Source of the DNA: Reyranella sp.
Lineage (GTDB): Bacteria > Pseudomonadota > Alphaproteobacteria > Reyranellales > Reyranellaceae
Reading direction: 5' to 3'
Length of the DNA: 64,000 nt
NCBI RefSeq assembly: GCF_004297405.1
Contig: NZ_SCVC01000012.1
Location: 248,001 to 312,000 of the forward strand
The notes beneath the pieces were generated by a model. The model searched no databases. It saw nothing but the letters and a program-made list of their open reading frames with translations, and was not told where the DNA came from. This document shows positions 42,727-51,519 of this stretch, piece after piece. Each line of letters begins with the position of its first letter. Positions within the stretch are counted from its first letter, which is position 1. The translations under genes were made by a program, and so were the position numbers.

Positions 42727-45111
42727 ATGGGATCGTTGTCTAGGGCCGACCAGATGCTGGACGAGCCGAATCAGAACCGGATAGTAGCGACGCCCGACGC
42801 ATCGGCGCTTGCGCCTCTGCGTCCTGCCGACAGCCCGAACGAGTTGTGGGAGTGGCTGCGCCTGCTCAATCGGCGCAAGGCGTTGATTGTTGGTTGTGGC
42901 CTCATTGCGACCGCGCTGATGGCGCTGATGCTTGCCCAGGCGACGCCGCTCTACAAGGCGACGGCACGCATCATGCTCGACACCCGGACCTTCAAGGTCG
43001 TCAGCACCGAAGCAGCTCTTTCGGGCGTCGACACGCTCAATATGGGCGCCATCCAAAGCGAACTCGAAGTTATTCAATCGGAGTTCCTGATCGGCCGTGT
43101 CGTCGACAAGCTCGGCCTCGCCAACAATCCGGAATTCAACGGCACCAAGCCACCGGGCTTCATCGACAACGCGCTGCAGCCGCTACGTGACCTCTGGAGT
43201 ACGGGCATTTCGACTCTGCTGGCGCCGCCGCCCAAGCCGCAGCAGGCATCAGCGCAGCCGCAGCGCGCCGGCCGTCCGGCCGAGGATAGCGATCCGCGCC
43301 GCCGCGCGGCGATCGGTGCCGTCGCCGGTCGTCTCAGCGTGTCGTTGCTCGGCCGCACCTTCGTGATCCTGGTGACGGTGGAAAGCCCCGACGGCACCAT
43401 GTCGGCACGCATCGCCAACGCGATTGCCGAGGCCTATCTCGCCGATCAGGTCGACAACAAGAACGAAGCCAATCGGCGTGCCACCGAATGGCTCGAACAG
43501 CGTTTGGCCGAGTTGCGCCGCAATCTGCAGGTCGCCGAAGAGGCGGTTGCCGCCTACCGGCGTGACAAGGGGCTCGCCGGTAGTCCCGAGGGCACGATTT
43601 CGTCGCAGACGCTGGCCGACCTCAACAATCGCTATACCGCCGCCAAGGCCCGCCGTATCGAGCGGGAAGGGCGTTTGGTCGCGCTGAGCAAGGCAAGCCT
43701 CAACCCCGGCGAACTGGCCAATATTCCCGAGGTTTCCGGCAACACGACATTGGCGGCGCTGCGCATCCAGGATGTCGAGCTTACCCGCAAAGGCGCGGAA
43801 CTCTCCGCGCAGCTCGGCGAGAACCATTACAAGATGCAGCAGATCCGCAGCGAGCTTGCCGCGATTCGGTCGCGCTTCCTCACCGAGACGCAGCGCATCA
43901 CCCTGGCTGTTCGCGCCGAGCTCGATGCGGCGAAGTCCGAGGAAGACGACCTCAAGGAATTGGTCGACAAGGCTTCGGTCGTAGCCGGGACGGCCAGCCA
44001 GTACGAGGCCGAGCAGAAGCAGCTCGAGCGCGAAGCGCAGTCGAACCGTACCCTGTACGAAGGCTTTCTCAACCGATTCAAGGAACTGCGCGAGCAGCAG
44101 GACATCCAGCGCGCCGACGCACGCATCCTGGCCTATGCCCATCCGTCCGGGGCGCCGTCGTCGCCCAACTATCGCAGCGGCCTGATGATGGCCTTCATCA
44201 TCGGTTCCATGCTCGGCATGGCCGGCGCCGTGGCTGCCGAGAAACTCGACCGCGTGTTCCGTTCGGCCGCTCAGGTCGAAGAGTCGGTGGGCGTCGGTGT
44301 GCTCGGCATGGTGCCGGAAGTCCGGGGGGCTGCGGCGACGCGGTCCAACGTGGTGGCGCACGTGCTCGAGAACACGACGTCGCCCGCCGCCGAATCGATC
44401 CGAGCCGTGTTCACGGCCATCAGTCTCGGCAGCCTCGACCGGCCGCCACGCATCGTGGCCGTCACCTCGTCGACGCCGAGCGAAGGCAAGACGACATTCG
44501 TTGCCTCGCTGGGTGGCCTGCTGACCAAGATGAACGCCTCGCGGCGCGTGTTGATCGTCGACCTCGACCTGCGCCAGGCACGCCTCTCGGCCGCCCTCGG
44601 CCTCAAGGATCGTGGCGGTACGATCGACGAGTACCTCATGGGGCTGAAGACGCTCGAAGAGTGCACCCGGCGCCACGAGCTTTCCGGCGTCGATTACATC
44701 TGCGGCCGACCCAACACGCCGAACGCCCCTGAAATCCTCGAGTCGCATGCCATGAAGGCAGCGCTGGGCGTCTTCGCTGAGCGTTACGATCTCGTGATCC
44801 TGGACGGTCCGCCGGTCATGGCGGTGTCGGATGCGCGGATTATCTCGCGGCTCGCGGACTACACGGTGTTCATCGTGCAATGGGCGAAGACCCCACGCGA
44901 GGTCGTGAAGACCGCCGTGGGCGCGCTGCTCAGCGTGACGAGCCATGTTGGCATCGTCATCAACCGCGTGAACCTCGCCAAGCATGCCCGCTATGGCTAC
45001 GGCGACCATGGTGACTACTACTCGCGTTATCGCGGCTACTACGGTGCCGGCGCCGACGTGCCGGCCAATGCCGGCGGTCGGCCACCGCTGAAGCTCGCCT
45101 CCAAGAAGTAG
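42727..45111 (+). CDS. Wzz/BY-kinase polysaccharide co-polymerase (ExoP/Wzc type)
   Basis: 794 residues. N-terminal Wzz domain with a transmembrane helix near residue 55 (the first strand begins ATPLYKATARIMLD), long periplasmic coiled coils (about 230-470), a second helix near 490, then a cytosolic tyrosine kinase: Walker A TPSEGKTT with Lys588, A' motif in LIVDLDLRQARL, and Walker B LVILDGPPVM. The C-terminal tail carries a tyrosine cluster (GYGDHGDYYSRYRGYYG), the autophosphorylation site. It sets chain length and couples polymerisation to the OPX protein. Because kinase and Wzz parts are fused, it resembles the proteobacterial type. Confidence 0.95.
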   Translation: MGSLSRADQMLDEPNQNRIVATPDASALAPLRPADSPNELWEWLRLLNRRKALIVGCGLIATALMALMLAQATPLYKATARIMLDTRTFKVVSTEAALSGVDTLNMGAIQSELEVIQSEFLIGRVVDKLGLANNPEFNGTKPPGFIDNALQPLRDLWSTGISTLLAPPPKPQQASAQPQRAGRPAEDSDPRRRAAIGAVAGRLSVSLLGRTFVILVTVESPDGTMSARIANAIAEAYLADQVDNKNEANRRATEWLEQRLAELRRNLQVAEEAVAAYRRDKGLAGSPEGTISSQTLADLNNRYTAAKARRIEREGRLVALSKASLNPGELANIPEVSGNTTLAALRIQDVELTRKGAELSAQLGENHYKMQQIRSELAAIRSRFLTETQRITLAVRAELDAAKSEEDDLKELVDKASVVAGTASQYEAEQKQLEREAQSNRTLYEGFLNRFKELREQQDIQRADARILAYAHPSGAPSSPNYRSGLMMAFIIGSMLGMAGAVAAEKLDRVFRSAAQVEESVGVGVLGMVPEVRGAAATRSNVVAHVLENTTSPAAESIRAVFTAISLGSLDRPPRIVAVTSSTPSEGKTTFVASLGGLLTKMNASRRVLIVDLDLRQARLSAALGLKDRGGTIDEYLMGLKTLEECTRRHELSGVDYICGRPNTPNAPEILESHAMKAALGVFAERYDLVILDGPPVMAVSDARIISRLADYTVFIVQWAKTPREVVKTAVGALLSVTSHVGIVINRVNLAKHARYGYGDHGDYYSRYRGYYGAGADVPANAGGRPPLKLASKK

Positions 45112-45150
45112 AGGCGGGCGACGGACGTTGGTCGTCGCGCGGTAACGGAC

Positions 45151-45798
45151 ATGGCAGTGCGGCTGAACATAGGCTGTGGTCAGTCGCCGACAGAAGGGTG
45201 GTTCAACTACGACAACTCGCCGGCGGTCTGGCTAGCACGCTCGCGTCTGCTGACGGCGTTGCTCGGTCGGACTCGTCTGCTCGATGAGCACAGCATCGCG
45301 TTTGCTGAGTTTTGCCGCGGCCATGATGTTCGTTATGCCAATGCCGCGGCACGAATCCCGCATGAGACGGGTTCGGTCGATGCGATCTATTCTTCGCACA
45401 TGATGGAGCATCTCGACCGCAGCGAAGCCCGGGCCTTCCTGGCGGAGTGTCTGCGGGTGCTGAGGCCTGGTGGCGTGCTGAGGCTTGCGGTGCCGGACTT
45501 GCGCAACAACGTCCGGCTGTACCTTGAAGACAACGATGCCGACGCCTTCGTGGACTATCTCCTGTTCGACCTCGACAAGCCACGCGGCCTGCGTCAGCGC
45601 CTCAATCGCCTGGTGACGGGCGGTCGCGGCCACCATTGGATTTATGACCGCCAATCTTTGACCAAACTGGTCGAGAAAGCGGGTTTCGCCGATGTCCAAG
45701 TCGCTGGTGGAACGTCGACGCGCATCTCAGATCCGGGGGCGCTCGTTCTCGACGAGCGCGACGGGGACACGATCTGCGTCGAGGCGTTGCGGCCCTGA
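45151..45798 (+). CDS. Class I SAM-dependent methyltransferase
   Basis: 215 residues. SAM-binding loop LNIGCGQSPTEGWFNYD, motif IV as VDAIYSSHMMEHLDRSEARAFL, then VLRPGGVLRLAVPDL. The group is often found in glycan clusters and may methylate a sugar or the chain end. It starts 39 bases after the kinase gene and converges with the UDP-sugar dehydrogenase, 6 bases apart. Confidence 0.88.
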   Translation: MAVRLNIGCGQSPTEGWFNYDNSPAVWLARSRLLTALLGRTRLLDEHSIAFAEFCRGHDVRYANAAARIPHETGSVDAIYSSHMMEHLDRSEARAFLAECLRVLRPGGVLRLAVPDLRNNVRLYLEDNDADAFVDYLLFDLDKPRGLRQRLNRLVTGGRGHHWIYDRQSLTKLVEKAGFADVQVAGGTSTRISDPGALVLDERDGDTICVEALRP

Positions 45799-45804
45799 CT
45801 AGGT

Positions 45805-47085
45805 TCAGAGACGCCAGAGCGTGACGCCGGACGGCGTCGCGTCGCGGTCGAGCAGGGCAGGGACGTCCGCGACGAAGCCGCCGGACGGCTTCAGGAGTGG
45901 TTGGACCAGCTTCCAGCCTCCGTCGCGATAAGCGCGATGGGCAACGGCCACGACTACAGCATCGGCCGGTTTCAACTTGTCCATCGGGGTCAGCGCCAAT
46001 CCATACTCTTCGTGCAGCAGGTCGCCATCGGCCATCGGGTCGTGGAGCTGTACCGTGATGCCGAAGTCCTCGAGTTCGCGCACGATATCGATCACACGCG
46101 TGTTGCGGATGTCCGGCACATTCTCCTTAAAAGTGACCCCCAGCACCGTCACGGCCGGCCGGCCATTGCCGGCCCGACGCATGATGTTGCGGGCCACCCG
46201 GTTGGCGACATAGACACCCATGCCGTCGTTGACGCGGCGGCCTGAGTGGATGACGTGCGGATGGTAACCGATCTCTTCGGCTTTATGGGCGATGTAGAAG
46301 GGATCAACGCCGATGCAATGGCCGCCGACCAGGCCCGGCCGGAAGGGCAGGAAGTTCCACTTGGTGCCCGCGGCCTCCAGCACGTCCCGCGTATCGACGC
46401 CCAGACGGTCGCAGATCAGTGCGATCTCGTTGATCAGCGCAATGTTGACGTCGCGCTGGGTGTTCTCGAGCACCTTGGCGAACTCGGCGATCCGGATCGA
46501 CGCGGCGCGGTGCGTGCCAGCACTGATGACGCTTCTGTAGGTCGCATCGACGATCTCGAGCGTCTCCGGCGTGTCGGCCGATACGATCTTGAGGATATTG
46601 TCGAAGCGGCGCTCCCTGTCGCCGGGGTTGATGCGTTCCGGCGAATAGCCGACGTTGAAGTCGGTCTTCCATTTGAGGCCGGATGCTCGTTCAAGCACCG
46701 GTATGCAGACCTCTTCTGTCACGCCCGGATAGACCGTCGATTCGTAGACCACGATATCACCGCGCTTCAGCGCTCGACCGATCGTCGCCGAGGCGCCCTC
46801 GAGCGGCCGAAGGTCAGGCTGCTTGCTGGCGTCGATCGGGGTAGGGACAGTGACGATGTGGAAATCCGCTGCGGCGAGATCTTCGGGCTTCGCGGAGAAA
46901 CGCAGGCCAGGTGCTGCGAGGTCTGCTGGTGCCACCTCGCCGGTGCGGTCATAGCCTTTGGAGAGCTCGGCGATCCGCCGTGGGTCGATGTCGAAGCCCA
47001 GGACCTGATAGCCGGCACGGCCGAAACCCGTAGCAACGGGCAGGCCGACATAACCAAGGCCAATGACGGAAATATGCCGCTTCAT
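45805..47085 (-). CDS. Nucleotide-sugar dehydrogenase (WbpO/TviB type)
   Basis: 426 residues. Oxidises the C6 hydroxyl of a UDP-N-acetylhexosamine to the uronic acid using two NAD+. NAD loop VIGLGYVGLPVATGFG, then VTVPTPID, YESTVYPGVTEE, GYSPERINPGD, and the catalytic cysteine near residue 257 in VGGHCIGVDPFYIAHKAEE. The end has VTVLGVTFKENVPDIRNTRV. The subfamily acts on UDP-GlcNAc or UDP-GalNAc rather than UDP-glucose. It gives the uronic acid precursor that the asparagine-synthase-like enzyme might amidate. Confidence 0.93.
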   Translation of the reverse strand: MKRHISVIGLGYVGLPVATGFGRAGYQVLGFDIDPRRIAELSKGYDRTGEVAPADLAAPGLRFSAKPEDLAAADFHIVTVPTPIDASKQPDLRPLEGASATIGRALKRGDIVVYESTVYPGVTEEVCIPVLERASGLKWKTDFNVGYSPERINPGDRERRFDNILKIVSADTPETLEIVDATYRSVISAGTHRAASIRIAEFAKVLENTQRDVNIALINEIALICDRLGVDTRDVLEAAGTKWNFLPFRPGLVGGHCIGVDPFYIAHKAEEIGYHPHVIHSGRRVNDGMGVYVANRVARNIMRRAGNGRPAVTVLGVTFKENVPDIRNTRVIDIVRELEDFGITVQLHDPMADGDLLHEEYGLALTPMDKLKPADAVVVAVAHRAYRDGGWKLVQPLLKPSGGFVADVPALLDRDATPSGVTLWRL

Positions 47086-47305
47086 TCGGCCAATTTCTGA
47101 CAGGTCAGACGTAGACTGGCATCAACTATGTTGGCCGTTTGGCAGCCGGTTGGAGCGTCTTTGGCGTAGGGCTCGATCTGCCCTGGCTGAGGGATAGTCC
47201 GTCCGCTGACCGAAACCGAGAGGACCAAACCCTTTCCCGTTCAGCGCCGGAACGGGCCATGATCTAATCTGATCAGGAATACAACCAGTCTCCAGGAGTT
47301 CCCCC

Positions 47306-48538
47306 ATGCATCGGCTCAAATTCGGCGCCTTCCTCGCCCCACATCATCCGATCGGCGAGAATCCGAGGCTGCAGTTCCGCCGGGACCTCGATTTCGTCGA
47401 GCAGCTCGATGCGCTGGGCTATGACGAATTCTGGTGCGGCGAGCATCATTCCAGCGGTTGGGAGATGATCGCATCGCCCGAGATGTTCCTTGCGGCGGCC
47501 GGTGAGCGCAGCAAGAGGATTATGCTCGGCACCGGCGTGGTCTCGTTGCCCTACCACCATCCATTCAACGTCGCGCAGCGCATGGTGCAGCTCGACCACA
47601 TGACGGGTGGCCGCGCGATGTTCGGGTCGGGTCCCGGCGCTCTGCCGTCCGACGCCTATACGCTCGGTATCGATCCGATGGTCCAGCGCGATCGTCAGGA
47701 TCATGCGATCGGCATCATCCGGCGTCTGTTCAAGGGGGAAAGGGTCACCGACAAGACCGACTGGTACACGATGCAGGATGCTGCCCTTCAGCTCCTGCCG
47801 TTGCAGGAGGACATGCCGTTCGTGGTGGCCTCGCAGATCAGCCCGTCGGGCATGACCCTGGCCGGAAAGTACGGCATCGGCATCATCTCGCTCGGCTCGA
47901 TGTCCAGCGAGGGCTTGATGGCGCTGCCGACCCAGTGGGGTTTTGCCGAAGATGCGGCGAAGAAGAATGGCCATACCGTCGACCGTAAGAACTGGCGTGT
48001 GCTGCTGAACTGGCATGTGGCGGAGACGCGCGAGAAGGCGCGAGAGCAGGCGCGGCATGGGCTGTTGCGCTGGCACAACGAATACATCGTCGGCACGCTG
48101 CAACGGCCGGGCGCCACACCCTTCTCCTCGCCGGACGATGCCGTGGACAAGACGGGCTTCGTGGAAGGCTCGGCGGCCACGATCGGGACGCCCGACGACC
48201 TCGTGAAGATGATCAAGGACGTCTACGCCAAGAGTGGCGGCTTCGGCACGGTGATCGGTTTCGTGCACGATTGGGCCAATCCGGAGGACACCCGCCGGAG
48301 CTGGGACATGGTGGCGCGTTACGTGATCCCCGAGATCAACGGTTACGTGGCCAAGCTGCGTGAATCGCAGAAGTATCTGATCGACAATCGCGCCGTCTTC
48401 GAGCGTGCCCAGCAGGCGATCATGGCCAAGATCATGCAGAACGATGCAGCGGCCGAGGCGCTAAAGCACACCAAATCGCCGCGCTTTGCGGCGGCATCGG
48501 CGGCAGTTCCCGACTTTGAGAAAGCCAAAGCAAAGTAA
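47306..48538 (+). CDS. Luciferase-like (LLM class) flavin-dependent monooxygenase
   Basis: 410 residues. Bacterial-luciferase-like barrel: LKFGAFLAPHHPIGENPRLQFRRD, YDEFWCGEHHSSGWEMIASPEMFLAAA and RIMLGTGVVSLPYHHPFNVAQRM are typical of the limonene-monooxygenase-like subgroup that uses FMNH2. The substrate is unknown. A GGAG site precedes ATG 47306. It is a single-gene unit with a hairpin after it and looks unrelated to the glycan genes that surround it. Confidence 0.92.
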   Translation: MHRLKFGAFLAPHHPIGENPRLQFRRDLDFVEQLDALGYDEFWCGEHHSSGWEMIASPEMFLAAAGERSKRIMLGTGVVSLPYHHPFNVAQRMVQLDHMTGGRAMFGSGPGALPSDAYTLGIDPMVQRDRQDHAIGIIRRLFKGERVTDKTDWYTMQDAALQLLPLQEDMPFVVASQISPSGMTLAGKYGIGIISLGSMSSEGLMALPTQWGFAEDAAKKNGHTVDRKNWRVLLNWHVAETREKAREQARHGLLRWHNEYIVGTLQRPGATPFSSPDDAVDKTGFVEGSAATIGTPDDLVKMIKDVYAKSGGFGTVIGFVHDWANPEDTRRSWDMVARYVIPEINGYVAKLRESQKYLIDNRAVFERAQQAIMAKIMQNDAAAEALKHTKSPRFAAASAAVPDFEKAKAK

Positions 48539-48573
48539 GAGCTTTCGGCTTTAGGAACATAAACGTAAGAGCA

Positions 48574-48599
48574 GGATGGCGCCCGTTGTGGCGCCATCC
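48574..48599 (+). terminator. Hairpin after the monooxygenase gene
   Basis: Perfect 10-bp stem, 48574-48583 with 48590-48599, loop of 6, 35 bases after the stop. No T run follows, as with the other hairpins in this window. Confidence 0.6.
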
Positions 48600-48658
48600 G
48601 TCGTAGTGGCTCTCGTTTGGAATCCAGGGGAGAATAAGTCCGGCAGTGCGCAAATTCT

Positions 48659-48686
48659 TTGATCCATACCTTCGCTTCGCTATAGT
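48659..48686 (+). promoter_or_regulatory. Promoter with the start codon at the transcript start
   Basis: TTGATC at 48659-48664, 16 bases, TATAGT at 48681-48686 (five of six bases match TATAAT). The ATG at 48693 is 6 bases past the -10 box, about where transcription should begin, and no ribosome site lies between. The mRNA is therefore probably leaderless. Confidence 0.55.
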
Positions 48687-48692
48687 ATAAAA

Positions 48693-49292
48693 ATGCATCC
48701 GAACTGCAGGATACTCTACGAAAAGTATGCAACGCCTCTATTTCATCCTGGAATGAGGGTTCTGGAGATCGGGCCGGACAAGTTTCCGACCACCCTGCAG
48801 GATATTTCCCATCGACCCGGTATCGCGTGGGACGTCTTGGGACTGGAGCCAGATCCTCAATTGCAGATCGTTGCAAAGAGCGAATACGAGTACCCGGTTC
48901 CCGAGGCGAGCTACGATGCGGTCGTTGCCGCGAATGTTCTGGAGCACGTCCGCAAACCGTGGGTATGGATGCGGGAGTTGTCGCGCGTCGTTCGACCTGG
49001 GGGCTACATTGTGACGGTCAACCCGGTGAGTTGGCCCTATCATGAGGCGCCTATTGATTGTTGGCGTGTCTTTCCGGATGGAATGCAGGCGTTGCTCGAT
49101 GACGCCGGACTTGAGATGGTCGTGAACCGTTTCGAATCTCATGAGCCCGTACGTTCCAAGCGCGATACGCCTGGCCGCTCGATCACTGCTTATGGATGGA
49201 AGCACCAGTTCGTCGATCGCCTGCTGGGTTGGATTGGCTACCCGCAGGAGAGGGCCTACGATCTCATAACCATCGCGCGCCGCCCTCTGTGA
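48693..49292 (+). CDS. Class I SAM-dependent methyltransferase, probably leaderless
   Basis: 199 residues. SAM loop VLEIGPDKFPTTL, motif IV YDAVVAANVLEHVRKPWVWM and VVRPGGYIVTVNPVSWPYHEAPIDCWR identify a Methyltransf_11-type enzyme; the NPVSWPYHxxPxDxWR block is typical of methyltransferases in glycan clusters. The ATG has no ribosome site and a promoter directly upstream. It heads an operon with a GT2 and a GT87-like gene. Confidence 0.88.
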   Translation: MHPNCRILYEKYATPLFHPGMRVLEIGPDKFPTTLQDISHRPGIAWDVLGLEPDPQLQIVAKSEYEYPVPEASYDAVVAANVLEHVRKPWVWMRELSRVVRPGGYIVTVNPVSWPYHEAPIDCWRVFPDGMQALLDDAGLEMVVNRFESHEPVRSKRDTPGRSITAYGWKHQFVDRLLGWIGYPQERAYDLITIARRPL

Positions 49293-49305
49293 TGGGGAGC
49301 GGATA

Positions 49306-50220
49306 GTGTCGGAGATCGAGTTGGCTGAGCGACCAATGGTGTCGGTCGTCATTGCAACACTCAATCGCGAGGCGATGCTTTGTCGAACGATCGAAGTGCT
49401 GCTCAGCCGCGAAGACTACGCCCCCTTCGAACTGATCGTGATCGATCAGACCGTGCAACATGAAGAGGCCACTAATCGATATCTCGAGAGCGTGAGTTCG
49501 CGCATCGTCTACAGACGCGCTAGCTACAAGAGCTTGCCGCGCGCGCGCAATGAAGGCTTGGCAGTCGCCAAGGGCGAAATCGTCGTTTTCATCGACGACG
49601 ACGTGGAAACGGGGGACGGATTCCTCGCCGCCCATATTGCCCCCTATGCTGACGAGAAGGTCTGGGTCGTAACCGGTCCTTCGCCTCTCCCGGGAGAGCC
49701 ATTGAAGAGCCGGGACGAGATTTCCGAGGAAGAGTACGAGAAGCTGCTGATCGACGACCGCCTGCTGCTGAATGTCGATTTCGACTTCTCGCCGTGCAGT
49801 TGGGCTGTTGGCTGCAATCTATCCGTACGCAAGTCGGCCGCCGTTCTGGTCGGTTGCTTTGACGAGCACTTCGTGGCCAACGCCATCGGTGAGGATGCCG
49901 AGTTCTGCTATCGAATCAGAAAGCATGGCGGCACGATCTACTATGCTGGCCGAGCCGCATTGGTGCATTTCCAGGATCCAAGTGGCGGCTGCCGCACTGA
50001 TGTAGGCGCCGACTATGTCCGGATGGCTGCGTATAACCTGAACTACTTCTACCGGGCTATCGGCGGCCGTTTGCCCGCCATTCTGAGGGCCAACTGGAGG
50101 GTCTATCGTCAGTACGTACTGAACAGAGACAATCTCCCGAGGACTATCCCCTTGCATTTCGCCTACCTGGCCGGGCTCTACCGCGGGCGACGCCAGCCGC
50201 GCTGGAACGCAGGCTCCTGA
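49306..50220 (+). CDS. Glycosyltransferase family 2
   Basis: 304 residues from GTG 49306. GT-A fold: VSVVIATLNREAMLCRTIEVLLS, ELIVIDQT, LPRARNEGLAVAKGEIVVFIDDDVETGDGFL (metal-binding DDD), and GEDAEFCYRIRKHGGTIYYAGRAALVHF, which supplies the catalytic ED and the His. The family pattern suggests rhamnosyl- or similar transfer, but the donor is unknown. Encoded 13 bases after the methyltransferase. Confidence 0.93.
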   Translation: MSEIELAERPMVSVVIATLNREAMLCRTIEVLLSREDYAPFELIVIDQTVQHEEATNRYLESVSSRIVYRRASYKSLPRARNEGLAVAKGEIVVFIDDDVETGDGFLAAHIAPYADEKVWVVTGPSPLPGEPLKSRDEISEEEYEKLLIDDRLLLNVDFDFSPCSWAVGCNLSVRKSAAVLVGCFDEHFVANAIGEDAEFCYRIRKHGGTIYYAGRAALVHFQDPSGGCRTDVGADYVRMAAYNLNYFYRAIGGRLPAILRANWRVYRQYVLNRDNLPRTIPLHFAYLAGLYRGRRQPRWNAGS

Positions 50221-50223
50221 TAC

Positions 50224-51504
50224 ATGCAGATCGGCCCGCCGATGCGGCGTTGGATGAAGCAGGCTGCCGTAGTCGCCAATGCAATCTATTCGGGCCGGAC
50301 AGCGTGTTCGGCAAAGCTGCTGCTGGGCGTCGCCGCGGCCTTTTGCGCCGTCGTCGGCATCTATGATGTACTGACCATCACTCTCTTCTTGTCCGGGGGG
50401 CCTCTGATCGGCCCGCAGCGTTGGGTTCTGTTCCCGGATTTTCTCGTGTTTCACGCCGCGGCGCGCGCGTTCTTTGAGGGAAACCTCTCGATCATCTATG
50501 ATTTCTCGGCGTTCGTTGCTTACGAGAATCGGATCTACATCGACCGGTTTCCATCGCCCGTCGGATTTCGACCTTTCCTCTATCCTCCGGTCTGGCTCCT
50601 CCTGATATTGCCAGTGGCGCTTCTCGGAGTTGCGGCTGCGTATGGCGCGTTCATGGCCACGACAGCCGCCATTTCGTTCGTCCTGGTCGGGCGCTCGGAT
50701 ATCTACGGATGGTTGGCCGTGATCACTTCTCCGGCCGCGCTCTGGACGATGATCTCGGGGCAGAATGCCTTCCTGACGGTCGGCCTTTTCTATGGTGGCA
50801 TGGGCCTGCTGACGCGCTCTCCGGCGGCCGCCGGTATCCTGTTGGGTATCCTGTCATACAAGCCCCAGCTCTGGATTCTCATTCCAGTGGCCTTGGTCGC
50901 CGGCCGGCACTGGAAGGCGCTCGCCTACACGATCGGTACTGCACTGGGACTGTCTCTGATCAGTCTATTGGTCTTCGGCTTTGATTTCTGGCTCCGCTTC
51001 TTCGAGATGACACGGGAAGCGTCGTCACCCGAGATCGTGAACATGATGTTCAGGGATGTATCGATCTACATGACGACGATCCTGGCTGCCGCACGCATTC
51101 TTGGCGTTGCCCCGGACGTCGCGGGGGCGCTCCATATTGCAGGGGCGCTCGCCGGCATCGGAATGGTTTGGTTCGCCTTTAGGCGCTATTCGCACAGCAA
51201 CGAGCGGACGGCTGTCCTTGCCGCGGGCACGCTTCTGCTGACGCCATACCTGGTCAACTACGACATGTTGATGTTGATGCCGGCTGTCGTTGCGATTTTT
51301 CGCCGTCGGATGACGTCAAGGATCTATCCGCTCGAACTTTTGTTCTTTGTCGGACTTTGGGTGATTCCCAACGTTGGCGTCCGCTTCAACATCTATCAGA
51401 TGCCGCTGTTTCCGATTTTCGTGGTGGGTTTCACCTACCTGGCTTTTATCACCTTGAGAGCGATGAACCAGGGGACGTCGCCATGCTGGCCTTTCAAAGG
51501 ATAG
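50224..51504 (+). CDS. GT87-like (DUF2029) polyprenyl-sugar-dependent mannosyltransferase-like protein
   Basis: 426 residues, about ten to eleven helices. The N-terminal periplasmic loop after helix 1 has FPDFLVFHAAARAFFEGNLSIIYD with the conserved Asp, followed by FLYPPVWLLL, both typical of DUF2029/GT87 enzymes, which use polyprenyl-phosphate sugars at the outer face of the membrane. YKPQLWILIPVALVAGRHWKAL is a further family block. Three bases after the GT2 stop. It may add a side sugar in the periplasm. Confidence 0.88.
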   Translation: MQIGPPMRRWMKQAAVVANAIYSGRTACSAKLLLGVAAAFCAVVGIYDVLTITLFLSGGPLIGPQRWVLFPDFLVFHAAARAFFEGNLSIIYDFSAFVAYENRIYIDRFPSPVGFRPFLYPPVWLLLILPVALLGVAAAYGAFMATTAAISFVLVGRSDIYGWLAVITSPAALWTMISGQNAFLTVGLFYGGMGLLTRSPAAAGILLGILSYKPQLWILIPVALVAGRHWKALAYTIGTALGLSLISLLVFGFDFWLRFFEMTREASSPEIVNMMFRDVSIYMTTILAAARILGVAPDVAGALHIAGALAGIGMVWFAFRRYSHSNERTAVLAAGTLLLTPYLVNYDMLMLMPAVVAIFRRRMTSRIYPLELLFFVGLWVIPNVGVRFNIYQMPLFPIFVVGFTYLAFITLRAMNQGTSPCWPFKG

Positions 51505-51519
51505 TCCGGGTGGCCGCAA

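Noticed and set aside
43249..45009. 586-codon minus-strand frame
   Set aside because: Antisense to the BY-kinase gene; product rich in His and Arg, typical of a codon shadow.
47236..47256. 6-bp hairpin in front of the monooxygenase gene
   Set aside because: Short stem with a 9-base loop, not near the ribosome site; could be chance in high-GC DNA.
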